Below, one piece after another: positions 10,930 to 23,009 of a DNA stretch of 64,000 nucleotides (positions are counted from its first letter, which is position 1; each line of letters starts with the position of its first letter). The DNA is taken from contig JAALGY010000062.1 in NCBI GenBank assembly GCA_032358165.1, positions 1,763,639 to 1,827,638 on the forward strand, in the 5' to 3' direction. The position numbers and the translations under genes were made by a program. The notes below the pieces were generated by a model. That model was given only the letters and a program-made list of their open reading frames with translations. It had not been told where the DNA came from and did no database searches. Source of the DNA: Diplosphaera chodatii. Lineage: Eukaryota > Chlorophyta > Trebouxiophyceae > Prasiolales > Stichococcaceae.

Positions 10930-13900
10930 TCAAAGCTCGTCGTGCTCATCCAGGCCGTCGTCGAAATCAGCTCCGGCGCCACCGCCGCTGGCCTCGCCGC
11001 CACCCTGCTTGCCCTTGGTCTGCTTCAGCACATCCTCTATGTTGACAAACTGCGGGCCGCCGCCCTTGCCACCTGCCAGGCGAACATGTCGCATCGTCTC
11101 AGGTGGCGACTGTGCGACTAATGGTGCACATTGTGCACATGCGGTGGCTGTACAGCAGTGTTTGACCAAGCAGCACTAGCTGGCAGGCGGTGGCACATGC
11201 AGCAGGGAGCGCACCAAACATGCCACCAGAGCCGGCGGGGCCCTTAGTCCGCACGTTCTTCAGCAGCTCCTCCATCTTGGCACGTCCATCCGCGTCCATG
11301 CCCTTCAGCAGGTCCTGTGTGCAACAGCGAAACGCTTCAGGAACTGCACAATAAATTGTCCAGCAGGCAAGTTTAGGTTCTGCACCTCTGATGTAGAAAG
11401 CACAGACCCGCCACAGGAATCGCTCCACTTCAAGAGCGCAGCGAGTTGCTGCAAATATGCACAGCGTGGCATGAGGTGGAGGCTCACATCCCAGGACTAT
11501 TGATCCTCCGCCTTTTGGTCGCCGCCCTTGGCTGCGCCCTCCGCCTTTCCATTGCCACCGGCACCCTTGCCTGCCGTGCCGCCGCCTGTTGCATTGGCCG
11601 TGCCGTTGGCGGTGCCGTTGCCTGCCGCTGCCGGCGGCGGCGGCGGCTTGGGCTGGTGCACAATTGAAACGAATCAGTAGGAGCAGCGGCCAGATACAGA
11701 CAGTGCATATGCAAGCACCATAAACAGTGGCAGGCGGTTGCACATGTGTGCCACACAACGGTTAGCCTGGTTGCCATGCATACCTTCTTCCGGTTTTTGA
11801 GCGTGGCGAAGGCCTTGCGCAGGTCGTCGAGCCGTGCGCTGGCGACCGCCGACTTGTATGACGGCTCCTCATGCGGCTTCCTCTTGGCCTGCGCTGCCTG
11901 CTGCTCTGCGAACCACTTCTGGAAGTCCTTCACCTGCAGCACGATGACCAGCACAACATATCTCTCATATCGTGTTCGAATATTGCAAGGCACAACTCTT
12001 GATTTGACACCGTGACCAGCCGAGGCCGGCCTCCTTCAGCAAAACATATGACCATGACCGTCGGCATGGCAAGTCCCGCAGTCCGGCACCTGCTTGCCGA
12101 AGGCGGCTGTGTCGGTCTCGTTCAGCCAGGGCTTGGAGGCGGGCCAGTCGCCCAGCGCGCCCGTGGCCAGCTCCACGAAGCGGGCCGCCTTGGTGGCCAG
12201 GCCAGCCCGGGCAGCCACTTCCTGCTTCCGGAAGTCGATCGGGTCGCCCACCGCCCGCAGCTTCGCCAGCCGCGACCTGCGCCAAAACAGCCACATCTGG
12301 TTCAGTGCACACGAGCAAGTCGCCTGCACATCGCCTTTGTGGTGTGCTGCACAGCATTATACTCCCAAGCGGGCTTTCAGGCGCCCTGGTGTGGCGTGGC
12401 CCTGCCAAAATATGCACAGACGCACTGGTGCTCTGTGGCGGGCGCATTCTCGCCCGCATCATACAGCCAGTCCTCCGCGTCGTTGAGCTGCGCGAGGAAC
12501 TGTTCCCGCTGCTTTTCGGTCGTGATTGCTGCGACCGTCTCGTCGTCCTGCAGGAGTATTCACTGTGAACATCGTGCATGGCAGTTTCATATGGCCGCCA
12601 GGCCACCATCATCGGCAATGTAGGCGGGAAGTGCCTCGGATGGTCGACAATCTGGTGGAAGTGTGCAGGTTGAGGGTGGCGCACCTGCAGCGCGCTGCGC
12701 CGGCCTATGATGTACGACTCCAGGTCGTTCTTGGCGTGCGCAGCAGCGCGCTTTGTGTCATCCGCTGCCTGCAACGCTGCCATGCGCTCCCGTAGCACCT
12801 GCAGACAAGCAGCAGAGGTGTCGAGGCCCCATGCAACCTTGCGATCACCACAGATCCGAACTCAAGGAACGCCACTTCTGCTTATAGTGGTACCTTTCGT
12901 TGTGCATCGTTCAGGCCTGGGCGCACAAAGCCGGCTCCGCCAATCTTGAGTGGGAGGCGAAGTGTCCTCCGTCGCTCGCGCTGGACCACCATCGTCTGCG
13001 GCTCTGGGACCGTGGCGTTTGCTGCACCATCCGTCGAGCTGCCAGCTGTGCTGTTGTCCTTTCCTGCTGCCTTGGCCGCCTCCGCAGCCTTCGCCGGGTT
13101 GTTCTCAGTCGTCGGTTTCTCCGTCATGCCGCCCTTGCTGCTTTTGCTGTCTGTGGAGTTGCCAGTGCTGTTGGCTGTGGCATTGGACGGGATCGGCACT
13201 GTCACATTGACAAGCTCTGTGCGCTCTAGAATGACCTCCGCCTTGTCGAAGCTGACGATACCGCTGGAGTCGGCCTTGAAGTGTGTGCTGATCTTGCCAG
13301 TGTCATTGTACTTGGCTTTGATCTCATCCAGCCCAGTCAGCTCGAACGATGCAAGCGGGACTTTGGCTTCCTCAAGCTTGGCATCAGGCACGGGCGGCCC
13401 TGTGAGCAGCTGCAGCCTGATGGGGTCAGCCGTGATGTTTGGCAGGTGCACCACGCGCTTGGCTGGCAGCCGCTTGCCAAAGGGCAGCAGCAGCTTGGGA
13501 AGGTACGCTGTGCCATTCTCGTTCTGCTGTGTGCCGGGCGTCTCCTCGAGCTGGAAGGCAACGGGGTACGTGACGCCATCGGACATGCCGAACTTGCGCA
13601 GGCGGAAGGTGGTGCTGAGGTTGGCAGCGTACAGCGCAGCCCCCAGCACCACTGCCTCATCGGCATCCAGGTGCTTGTCCAGGGTGCGGCCGCCGAGGGC
13701 TGTCGACAGCGCCGCCTGGAGGCGCGGGACGCGGGTGCCGCCGCCCAGCAGCTCCACCGCGGACAGGTTCTTTGCGGCCTCTGGGTTGCGCTGCAGCAGC
13801 TCCGTCACCGGCGCCGCCGCCCTGGCAAAGAAGTCGCCTGCCAGCGCCTCGAACTCCTCCCTGCAGCAGCAGTCGATCCTGGCTGGCACACGTGTTGCAC

Positions 13901-16000
13901 TCTGTGCTGTCGGCTTGGGCAGCTCACCTTCAGTCACGCGTGTGATGGGTCTGCACTGTTGCATCGTGTGCTGGGTGGGGTGCACGACGTGCCAATGGCC
14001 AATGACATTAGGTGTGGAGGGCATGGCGCACCGCTTGATGCGGGAGCGGAAGTCCACGCCATTGTGCAGCTCCTCCACTGACAGCGGCGCCTCGGAGTTT
14101 GCGCTCAGCACCTGCTTCGCCCGCTTGGCCTGCTCGTCGGGAGTCACACCATGGCGTCACGATCAGCGTGTAGGACTGGCCAGCCATGTGCACAGGCACC
14201 AAGGTCCGTGCTGCAATGTAGCGCCGGCGCCGGTGCGTGCCGCACCTGCTTTCGCAGCTTCGCGACCGCCTTGGGGTGGTCCAGCACACTGCCCTTGCCA
14301 GCCATGTGCTTCTCGTCGAACTCCTTGGCGGAGTGCCTGATGAGCGCCATGTCCAGGTCTGCCGCGCCCGTGTGGGGGGCTGCACAACAGAGTTGGAAGC
14401 TAGGGTGGGTGCACCATACAATCTTTCTGATGGTTTGTCATATAAATGTGACGCCAGGCATTCGCCATTGAGATGATGGGTCCATAGGTAGTGAAGGCGC
14501 TGCTGCATCTGGACTGTGCTGCCAGGGGGAGCAGATGTCACCACTGACCTGCTGCGGTATCCACCGTTTCGAACTGGCTGTAGGTGTTCATCTTGCCGCC
14601 CTCCTTGATGTCGAAGCTGGAAAACTTCACCAGGGCAGCCTGCAGCACAACCGTCTAATTAGCGCAGGCATCTATTGTGTGACACCACTGTGCTGCACTT
14701 GTGCTTTGTTCCATAAACCAGCATCTGGTCACATGCCAAGGCTGCATGTGGCACATATCGCAGATGATGTAGAAAGGACAGCCACCTGCGTGCTTGATGA
14801 GCCCATGTCGTAGAAGAGCACGTGCTCCGTCTTGTTCGCAAAGCTGCGCTCGATGCCGAACTGCAGGGCCGCAGCCGCATGGCTGTTGACCAGCGACAGC
14901 ACATTCAACCCCGCCAGGCCGGCAGCATCCAGCAGCGCCTGCCGCTGCGCCTGCCCAAACCATGCTGGTACCTGTGCAGCGCAACACCATGTGGTGCAAC
15001 CGGATGCAGTTGCGTCTGCCCGCAGACTTTCGTATCAAGTGCTGCCCCTGTGGCGTCAAGGTGCCTGCAGCGCCAGATGATGCTGCAGGCCAGGCTGCTG
15101 TGCACACAGCCCCACCGTAAGGACTACGTCCACGACAGGCGTGCCATCTGCTGCGGCCTGCCCCAGACCCTTGGCGTAGTGCAGCAGGCTCGCCTACGCA
15201 GCATGCACATGCCAGCACTCTCAGCACTTCCATGTGATGTGACACCTTCGACCTACAGGCACGAAACTACACCGTGCGACGGTCAGCAGCTCCCTAGCAG
15301 CGCACCACTGCTTCCTCAACAGTGTATGCCTCCCCATCTGCAAGCGCAAAGGCAACAGTTTCCCGCTCTGAGACCGGCGCTATCCTGTAGGGCAGGTGCT
15401 GCGCCTGCAGCATCTGCGCCACCTTCGGATCGTCCGCTTGCACACCCAGGAAGTCCCGAAGCTGCACACCAGCATCACAGGTGCCCATTTCTCTTCAGTC
15501 AAGTCACGTATGTAGGCCGTGAAGCGGGTTTGGCACATCTGGATGAACAACTGTGCGGGTATTGGAGAGCATGTCCTTAGCGACGCCAGGCAAGCAGCGG
15601 CTCACCGATGCAAACACGCGGTCGGGGTACCGCGGTTGCAGCACGGCTGCCTCCTCACCCAGCAGCCGATCGCCATTCACAAATGCTACCTGTGACGACG
15701 TCTTGCGCTTCGACCTGCAGATGCAAGAGGCCGTGACTGCGATGCAATCTTGCAGGTCGGCCGGCGCACCAAATGCTTTTTGCGCTGGCGGCAGCTGCAC
15801 GACCATGGCGACTATCCGCTTCCCAGGACATTCAAGCTCGTGAGTCAGACTCACATCTCGTTAAGCACGATCGAGATGGGCGTGCGGCCGGGCTTGACAA
15901 TAGAGACCTTCAGGAATTCGCTGCCCAAATCCACAGCCAGTACCGCTGCCTGTGCTGAGGTGACCAATGCACTGCATGTGAACAGCAGCACAGCGATCAT
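10930..16000 (-). CDS. HYOU1: GRP170/HYOU1-type ER Hsp70 chaperone with HDEL
   Basis: About 16 exons encode roughly 970 residues, the usual length of GRP170-family large Hsp70s, which act in the ER lumen as Hsp110-like chaperones and exchange factors for BiP. The start at 16000 gives a signal peptide (MIAVLLFTCSALVTSAQA) followed by the ATPase opening VLAVDLGSEFLKVSIVKPG. Further landmarks are SLLHYAKGLGQ (15193-15116), FYDMGSSSTQ (to 14786), SANSEAPLSVEELHNGVDFR (14129-14032) and VELLGGGTRVPRLQAAL in a long 967-base exon (13860-12894). That exon also holds the substrate-binding start and an Asn/Ser/Thr-rich linker with several N-glycosylation sequons. The C-terminal helical region includes QREQFLAQLNDAEDWLYDAG, RFVELATGALGDWPASKPW and VKDFQKWFAEQQ. 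The final exons end GLDEHDEL, an ER retention signal. Phase is consistent from exon 1 to 13. The junction between exon 14 (11652) and exon 15 (11311) is unresolved because an in-frame TAG lies at 11499-11497. Confidence 0.93.
15940..16000 (-). other. Secretory signal peptide of the ER chaperone
   Basis: The first 18-20 residues encoded here are hydrophobic with small residues at the end (SAQAA), a typical signal-peptidase site, and lead directly into the Hsp70 ATPase fold. Together with the C-terminal HDEL this places the product in the ER lumen. Confidence 0.8.
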
Positions 16001-16975
16001 CGATGGACCAACACGAACGTTGGCACATCGTCCTGATGTGTGCTGCCTGCTCATGCTGTAGTGGATCACGAGTTGCAAACCATTCAGTTGTGCATCTGAC
16101 TAGCAGTGGCAAGCGTGCTCGAAACTGTACAGACGTCTTGAGGGACTGGGTGTATCACACAACTCGCTTCTGTTCAGGAGTGTTGCAATGCTGTTCACCA
16201 GTCTCGCACTGTTCAACCAATGAGAACCCACCGACAGGTCTTCAGGGGCGAAGACCAGTTCTGGTGTACGGGCTGAATCAGATCTCCCTGCCCACTTTGA
16301 TCTCAAAGTGCAGCGGCCGAAGAAGGGCTTGCGGAGCCTGCTGTGGCTCTGCATCTGTCTGTGAAGACCTTGAGATCGGCATCTGCTGCACGTAGACGTT
16401 GCGACTCAAGCGACGTTTGTTCCGCATGTCATGGTTGTCACAGTCCGGCGCTGATCCCGGGCATGCTTCATGAATGGATTGTCATCGTGTGTGCATATAT
16501 GCTATGATGATCTGTTGCATGACGCACAACCCTCTGGATCCGTTGCGCGCCATCTCATCGATGCCACGTCGTCTGCATTTGCGCAGCTTCCACAGAGACG
16601 CAAACTACACAGCGTGCCACCTGACGTCCTGCGCACACCATCATCAACTCACCTGACTTCTTCTCCTACCTCAACGATCAGAAGACCCTTCCTCGGCTTT
16701 TCGGTCAATAGTCAGCATGCTGGCGTCACTTGGGCACCGTCTGACTGGTGCCTTAAACAGAGGCAAAGGTTCAGCATTGCTTTCAGGCCCTGCATCGACA
16801 ACTGTCCGCTGCTTTGCCTCATCGAATGAGAGTCCAGGTGACCAATGGTAGTTGTGATGTTCGATCATCTCATCTGGTGCCTGCCACCTGGTGCCTGGAG
16901 GGAGTGCATGGCGGCCGGTGCCCATCTGCCTGTGCTGCATGAGGGAAATAGTTTAAGCATTGGCAAAATATGCAG

Positions 16976-18498
16976 TGTATGTTGTGTTCGGCGCGGCCGG
17001 CGGCATTGGCGCAGCCCTCGTGCAGCGCCTGTCAGGGCAGCAGGGCGCCAAGGTTGTGCAGGTGCGCGACTGATGCACTCGATGCATTGCGTGTCCATGT
17101 ACGATGAGCCTGCTGCACGGCGGGCTGATGGAGCACATGAGTGTGTCAGCCTGCCACGACTGTCAGGCTGCAGTGTCTTGCTGCCTGCCACGAATTCTCG
17201 CCAAGGCCGTAGGCATGTGGCACTGGCATGCAGGTGGATGATGCCCGAGCAGGAGACCTGCAGGGGGAGGTGCATCAGGCCGATGCGTCCGACTTCAATC
17301 AGGCACTTTAAAAGCTTCTGCGCCTGCTGTGGGCTTGCTCGTTCGCTCTTGGCTGTGTCGCATCTATCACGAGATGCGTTCAGGCAAGACATGGCATTTG
17401 CGCAGGTGGAGAAGGTGCTCAAGCAAGTGCGCGATCAGTACGAGCATGTGCACGGCGTCGCAAACTGCATTGGCGACGCCAGCATCATGAAGCCAATCCA
17501 CATCACCTCAGAAGTAAGTTAGATGCTCGCCTGGTGGACGGTGTCAATGACCGCTGTATGGTGTCAGCGACAGCTGTTGTTCAAAACTCTGGCCCTTAAC
17601 ACCCGTGTGCATCGGGCTGCACAGGACGAATACGAGCACACAATGCGCACGAACGTCAAGACAGCCTTCAACATCCTGAAGGTGCTGATGGGCTGGCATA
17701 GGAACTGTAGCATATCTGCGCCTGGTGCTCTACTGATAGCGGGTGCTGAGTCCTGCAGGCGAGTGTGCCGGTGATGATGTCAGAGGGCGGGTCTATCGTG
17801 CTGGCAACTGCGGCGATCAGCCACATGGGTGCCGCCAACCATGACATTGTGGCGGCAGCCAAGGGCGCCGTCTCCTCCCTCGCTGTCAGCGCGGCCTCCA
17901 CATATAGCCCCCACAATATCAGGTGTGAGTGCGTTTGTGAAGCTGTACTGGGCATTCTGAGCGTATCGATAACCTGCATCTGTAGGTGACTGGTAGAAAC
18001 AGTCGCTGAACATGGTTACAGGATCAACTGTGTGGCGCCGGGGCTGATCCGGACCCCCATGACTGAGTCAATGACGGATGCCAAGCAAGCCAAGGATGCA
18101 TCTCTGAAGGTCTGGTGACTTGCGCATTTGTGTTGTTGGGGCAAGTAAGCAACCCTTTTACGAGTTGTTGGCTGGTGCACTGCCCAGCGCAACTAATGTT
18201 GCGTCTGCCCAGCGCAGATGATACCATTGGGTCGGTTCGGAGAGCCAGACGAGGCTGCAGCTGCCTTCGAGTTCCTCATGCACCCGAGCAACAGTTTCAT
18301 CACGGCACAGGTATGGTATAGGAGCAGGGATTGGGTCCCACCCAAGCTTCACGCATGCAATGATGTTGTTGCAGAAGGTCTGAATGCTGAGTGATCTGCC
18401 TGCTATGTTTGCAGACACTGATGGTTGATGGCGGTCTTGGCACCATCCGGCCAACTACAATGGACAATGAGCCTGCCAGGAGCCAGCACGACAATTAA
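16976..18498 (+). CDS. SDR-family Rossmann protein lacking the catalytic tyrosine
   Basis: Eight exons join in phase. The first seen (16976-17061) has the NAD(P)-binding turn YVVFGAAGGIGAALVQRL. Then come GEVHQADASDFNQ (17264-17302, strand beta-3 Asp), EKVLKQVRDQYEHVHGVANC (17406-17513, matching the NNAG region), TMRTNVKTAFNILK (17625-17681), GGSIVLATAAISHMGAANHD with AAAKGAVSSLAVSAA (17759-17932), INCVAPGLIRTPM (18023-18109), GRFGEPDEAAAAFEFLMHPS (18218-18310) and LMVDGGLGT (18415-18498). In classical SDRs the catalytic YxxxK Tyr sits four residues before the Lys. Here that position is Val (VAAAK), so ordinary oxidoreductase chemistry is doubtful. The true first exon and start codon lie upstream of 16976 and were not identified; the ER chaperone starts divergently at 16000. 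One intron appears to use a GC donor at 17303. Substrate unknown. Confidence 0.82.
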
Positions 18499-18561
18499 CT
18501 CATTTTGAAAACTTGATATCGGTGTCGTGCCTCGACACGTACGTTGGCTTTGCTTTCGTAT

Positions 18562-19868
18562 TCATTTGCAAGACCCGAGGCTGTAGACTTCTGCCAGCTT
18601 GTCAGGTGGTATACCGCACTTCCAGGCACACAGGATGTATTGGTTCAGCAGAAATGTCCTAAGTAGCCCCAAACGGTCCCATCGCCTTGCCGAAACGACA
18701 ATGGCTGCCTCACAACGACTGGTGGGCTCAGCTTGCGCAGCCGCTCTGTCAAGTCGACATCCTCCAACAGAGGCCACTCTCGGTAGCCGCCTACATCCCT
18801 GCGGCATGTAAACGGAACATGGACTGCATTGCTTGTGCCAACTGAGCCATGGCACGTGATGCTCTGAAGAATATCCGCCAGATGACTGCGCCTTCCAACA
18901 CACGCCAGCCTCGTCATGCGGTCATGACCACCTGAACGTGTGGCAGTCCACGAAGATGGCCTGGTCGCCGTACGGTGCGCCAAGAGCATGCGTGCGCCAT
19001 TGCACGCCACGTTGCACCAGCCACCCCCGCAGCGAAGCACCTGCCCCGCCTAGCTGAATGGTCTCAAAGCAGCCCCACCTGCCGGACGACACACGAAGGC
19101 TGCTCACGTGTGCTTGCAAGGTCAGAGTGGGCGGGGTCGTAACACAAAGCGCACTCGTGCAGGCTTCATGCAACAGACAACACACCTTGGCGGTGCATCC
19201 GCTGCCTTGCAACTGGCGCTGCACCATGCGGTTTGCATTGCATGGGCATAGCCGTCCGGCAGCTGACTGTCGGCATGGAGGAAGAGCAGCATATCACCAT
19301 TGGCTTGCTGCGCTCCAGCGTTCATTTGCCTGCCGCGCCCCTTTGCACAGCACACCACCTGCGCAGCAAGGAGTTGCACCTTCAGCACATATCCAGACGT
19401 CACACCTGAGCTTACGACAGACGAGCGCATTGTGAGTGCAGGGCCCTCCACCTTGGCTCTATGACGCTTTGCGGTCTGCACGGTGTCATCGCTGCTGCCG
19501 CCATCAGCCACAATGATCTGTGGTCGCCTGCTGCGGGAGCTGGTCTGTGCTGCACTGCATCAGCCCGACCATGTCCTGCTTGTGCTGGGCACCGATGACA
19601 TCGATGGCATCACATCATATATGCGTGTATTGGGCGCATACCTGCGGATGGCCTGCCCGATCATTGCCTCCTCATTCTGCGCAGCACCATGGTAGCCATG
19701 TCACAGTGTGCGACTGCAGATACCAAGGCACGTCACACGCGTGATGCCGCCCTGTCCACGTACCAGGGCTGGTATGATGACGGACAGCCTGAAAGCCTTA
19801 GCCACGGTTGACTTTGCTGTTGTTCTGCTGCTACGCCCAGCATGGCGGCCATGCACGGCAGCTGGCAT
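18562..19868 (-). CDS. GT2-family glycosyltransferase, rSAM/selenodomain-associated type, with frame break
   Basis: Exons join in phase: 19868-19764 (LSVIIPAL), 19676-19642 (NEEAMIGQAIRR), 19527-19452 (IIVADGGSSDDTVQTAKRH), 19358-19225 (GRGRQMNAGAQQANGDMLLF with LHADSQLPDGYA), 19078-18932 (GAPYGDQAIFV) and 18798 onward (GYREWPLLEDVDLTERLRKL). These match the TIGR04283-like family of GT2 enzymes: the ADGGSSDDT nucleotide-sugar motif, a DAD/HAD-type metal site and the ED catalytic pair. In the last exon the family continuation (SARRWDRLGLLRTFLLNQ, then GIPPDKLAEVYSLGSCK) is in a different frame from LRKLSPPVVV. About one base is gained or lost near 18716-18740. No intron of plausible size explains it, so it is either a sequence error or a real frameshift that would truncate the protein. 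The substrate is unknown. The start at 19868 keeps phase, but an upstream exon is possible. Confidence 0.82.
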
Positions 19869-20418
19869 GCACGCCTCGTCAGTGTTTGTGAGGCCTCTGC
19901 AGACCCGACGCCGAACTCCGTCAAACCATGTGTTCAGCTCACAGACTCGTGCAAGCAGCCTCGGCGGCAGAAGTGGACTGTTGCAGACACTGTCATGTAC
20001 CGACTGCTGCATGGCAAGCTTTGCACCGCTGAGCGTAGCCGTTTGAAATTGCTTCAGCTGCAGGTTGCTATGGTGCTTGGCTTCTTGTTGATGGACAACA
20101 CACTCGAATCAGATGCTGCATACATGATCAACGCTTTAGAAGTCAAATGCGCACGTGCCGGGGTTTTGAATCTTGCACAGCTCAACACGCAAGCTTGGAC
20201 GCTTGAGACTTGACAGATTGACGCGGGACCTGCCACTGGACGCTTTGCACGGCGTGCAAGCCGGGAGGTTCGCCTCGCAGCCGCACAGATGGGCGGCGAC
20301 TCTGCGGGGCACGCACAGTCCGCACCCACATCAGCTGCAAAGCGGGCCAGCGGCTCACCAACCTCAGTACTCGAAGGCGCAAGCATGGGCACGCCAGAGC
20401 GGCGCCACTGGCCGCCAT

Positions 20419-23009
20419 GCAGGAGTGGGAAACACGCCAGCGCCGGAGGCTGCGTGAGCTGGGGCGAAATGAAGTGAGCTGTTGCACTGGGATGCAGCGT
20501 TGCCAGAGGCGCACCTGGCTGCCACTTGCACCCTGCGGACGCAACAGTCAAAGCTTTCTGGTTGCTCAACGTGTCAACATCTGCTAACAACAGGTCATTC
20601 TTGGACATGGCGTCAGATGCACTGCGTGCCAAGAGCGTCGCCAACGATGTGAGTCAGCAGGGTGTCTGCAGAGCTTGTGTCATAGATTGACTGTCCTGCA
20701 GGCCCTATGCACGCCGTGCTCATGAGCATACTAGCGTGGTCCTCCCTGGCGATGCTCGTGCGTGCAAGATAGCGCTTGATATGGCTTGACATGAAGCAAT
20801 GACCAGCGGCAGGGTTGACTGCTGGTCATTCCACATCTATAACACTGAACTGATTAGCACGTCCAAGCGGCAATGCGCAACACCCTGGATCGCAGCATCA
20901 CACAACAATTATTGCTCTGAATGTTGTACAGTGTCGAGCACTGTGGGTCCATTGCGCTGCAGATGCTTCAGACAGAACTGGAAGCGGCCAACCAGCAGCT
21001 GCAGGCACAGACGGAGGAGTATGACGAGGTGAACAGCATCAGCACAGCTGCAGCATAGTGCTCGAGCCCGTGAACGGCTGTGTCTGGTTCGCAGCTGATC
21101 TGATGCTGACGGTCGGGTGAAGCAGCATCATGCAACTCAAGTATCATCTGCAGGTCATCGATGCCGAGCAGCAGCTGCATGAGGACAGTGGCTTCCTCAA
21201 GCAGCAGCTGGAGGCGCTGTTGCAGGTCTGGTGCTGAAGCGGGGCAGGTTGGATCAGCTTGTCGTCACCCAGGTAGTGCTCCCTGCATGAAGTGTCGTTG
21301 ACCTCCCTGCGCCGTGCATGCAGGAGCGCGCAACCTGCCGCGAGTCCATCGCACGCCTCGAAAGGTGACCGGATGCAAGTAGTCGTCGTTGTCGTGAAGC
21401 AGAGCCGTGTCTCAGGACCTGCGCAGGGTGACTCAATGCTTCTGGCACTCGAGCCAGCACTGGGTCCCACCATCGAGCGCGGCCTGCGCAGGGAGAACCA
21501 GTTTCTGCTGGAGGAGCGCGACCTGCTGAGCCAGCAGCTGGCGGCGGAGAACCTGCGGGAGAGTGCGTCCACGCCGCTGCCCGGCGCCCGCGGCGCCCCC
21601 GGACGCGTGCTGTCCCCCATCCCCTACTTCACCCCCGCTACGCCCTCCGCCGCAGGTGCGGCCGGCGGAACGCCTGCCCTGCGCCTTGTGCATGCTGCCT
21701 GCACGCCCCGCTTCGCATGCCTTTGACTAGACTACCTGGCACTCTTCATCAGCAGAGTGTCGGGCGAGACGCCTCAGATACCTGCGCGACCAACACGTGC
21801 AGCATCACAGCACAGTGCATGTGTTGCGCAGGGGACGACGCGGAGGTGGACCCGCTCAGCAGCGGCTGGCGGGGGTTCGGGACCGCCGGCGGCAGCTCAG
21901 ACTCGCTGGTCGGCACGCCGCCGCTGCTGTCGGCGGGCCGCGCCAGCCGCCACGAGCACGGCAGCGCCGGGCGCTGCACGCCCGACGCCAACGGCTTCGG
22001 CCACAGCCTCGACTTCAGCGGGCGGGCCCACACGCCGGACAGCAGCGCTGGACTCCCGGAGCAGCGGTGCGCCTGCGAACTTCTCCGATCGGCCACATGC
22101 CAGAACCATGCTCCTGGCCGTGCAGGGCACTGTGGGTGGTGTGGCTGTGGCTCCCATCCAGCGAGTGCGGCCCGGGCTCTGCAAAACCAACGTTCCGTCG
22201 TCCCTGGGTGCAGGCGGGCAGTGCTGCTTGCGGAGCTCAGGGCCAGATATGGCAGCGGCGGCGGCACCGCGCCCCCCTCCAGCGATGCCCGCTCCCCGCT
22301 GCGGAGCGCCTCGTCCCCCACGCGCCTGCATGCCCTCCCGGTGCGCACCTTTAGTGCCTGGCAGCAGGCTGACACCCGTCACATCCCCACACATGCGGCC
22401 TGCCACCAAGTGTTGTTCAGGTTGCCGTAAGGTGAGATGCTGAAACGTCACCTGCACGACCTCAAGGAGCTTTCGAGGAGCTCGTACAGCGTGGGCCGCG
22501 AGCAGACGTTGGGCCAGTGGCTCCAAAAGAACATGTATGTGTTGCAGGGGGACCAGGTGCAGGGTGGCGCCAGCCCGGACCACTCACTGACCTGGGGGGC
22601 ACACGCCTTTGGCACGCCCTTCTACACGCCGGCGCCCAGCTCGGCGCAGCGGCAGTCACCAACACAGGTGGGCATGTTGGGAGCTGTGCTGTCGCGAGGT
22701 TGGGCACCCCATCTGGCTGCAGCTGACCTGCTGCTGTTCATTGTCCAATCTGGACCGTCAAACTCCTGGAGACACGCTCGTGTCTGCTAGACCAGGCTGA
22801 ACTGTCTCCGATACTAGGGTCGGGTGCCCAGCTCGTTGGCGCGTCTGGCAGCAGCCGATGTGCCGCTGTCCGTCGCATCAGCCGCGCCGGGCAGCAGCGG
22901 CAGCGAGGGCGCCCCGTCCGGCGTGGAGCTGGCAGGTGTGGTGCCGCCACCTCTTGGCACGCCCGCTGGCCATGCAAGCTGTCGAAGTGCTGGGGCAACA
23001 AGAGACTAG
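20419..23009 (+). CDS. Coiled-coil protein with Thr-Pro-rich linkers, unknown function
   Basis: I do not recognise a family. A first plausible coding segment begins MQEWETRQRRRLRELGRNE (20419). An upstream Ser/Ala-rich stretch from 20299 could belong to an earlier start. Later exons give heptad-like helices: MLQTELEAANQQLQAQTEEY (near 20960-21028), IDAEQQLHEDSGFLKQQLEA (21156-21224), ERATCRESIARLER (21325-21366) and RRENQFLLEERDLLSQQLAA (21490-21550). These alternate with low-complexity segments full of Thr-Pro and Ser-Pro, such as PYFTPATPS, RCTPDANG, HTPDSS and TPFYTPAP. A helical exon at about 22434-22550 has HLHDLKELSRSSYSVGREQ. The end at 23009 is a TAG after GATRD. It is likely a scaffold or cytoskeletal/centrosome-type protein, inferred from composition only. 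The start and some exon borders are uncertain. It is divergent from the glycosyltransferase gene. Confidence 0.6.

Noticed and set aside
12946..14340. 464-codon + strand open frame
   Set aside because: It is the antisense of the large GRP170 exons, where family motifs are unmistakable.
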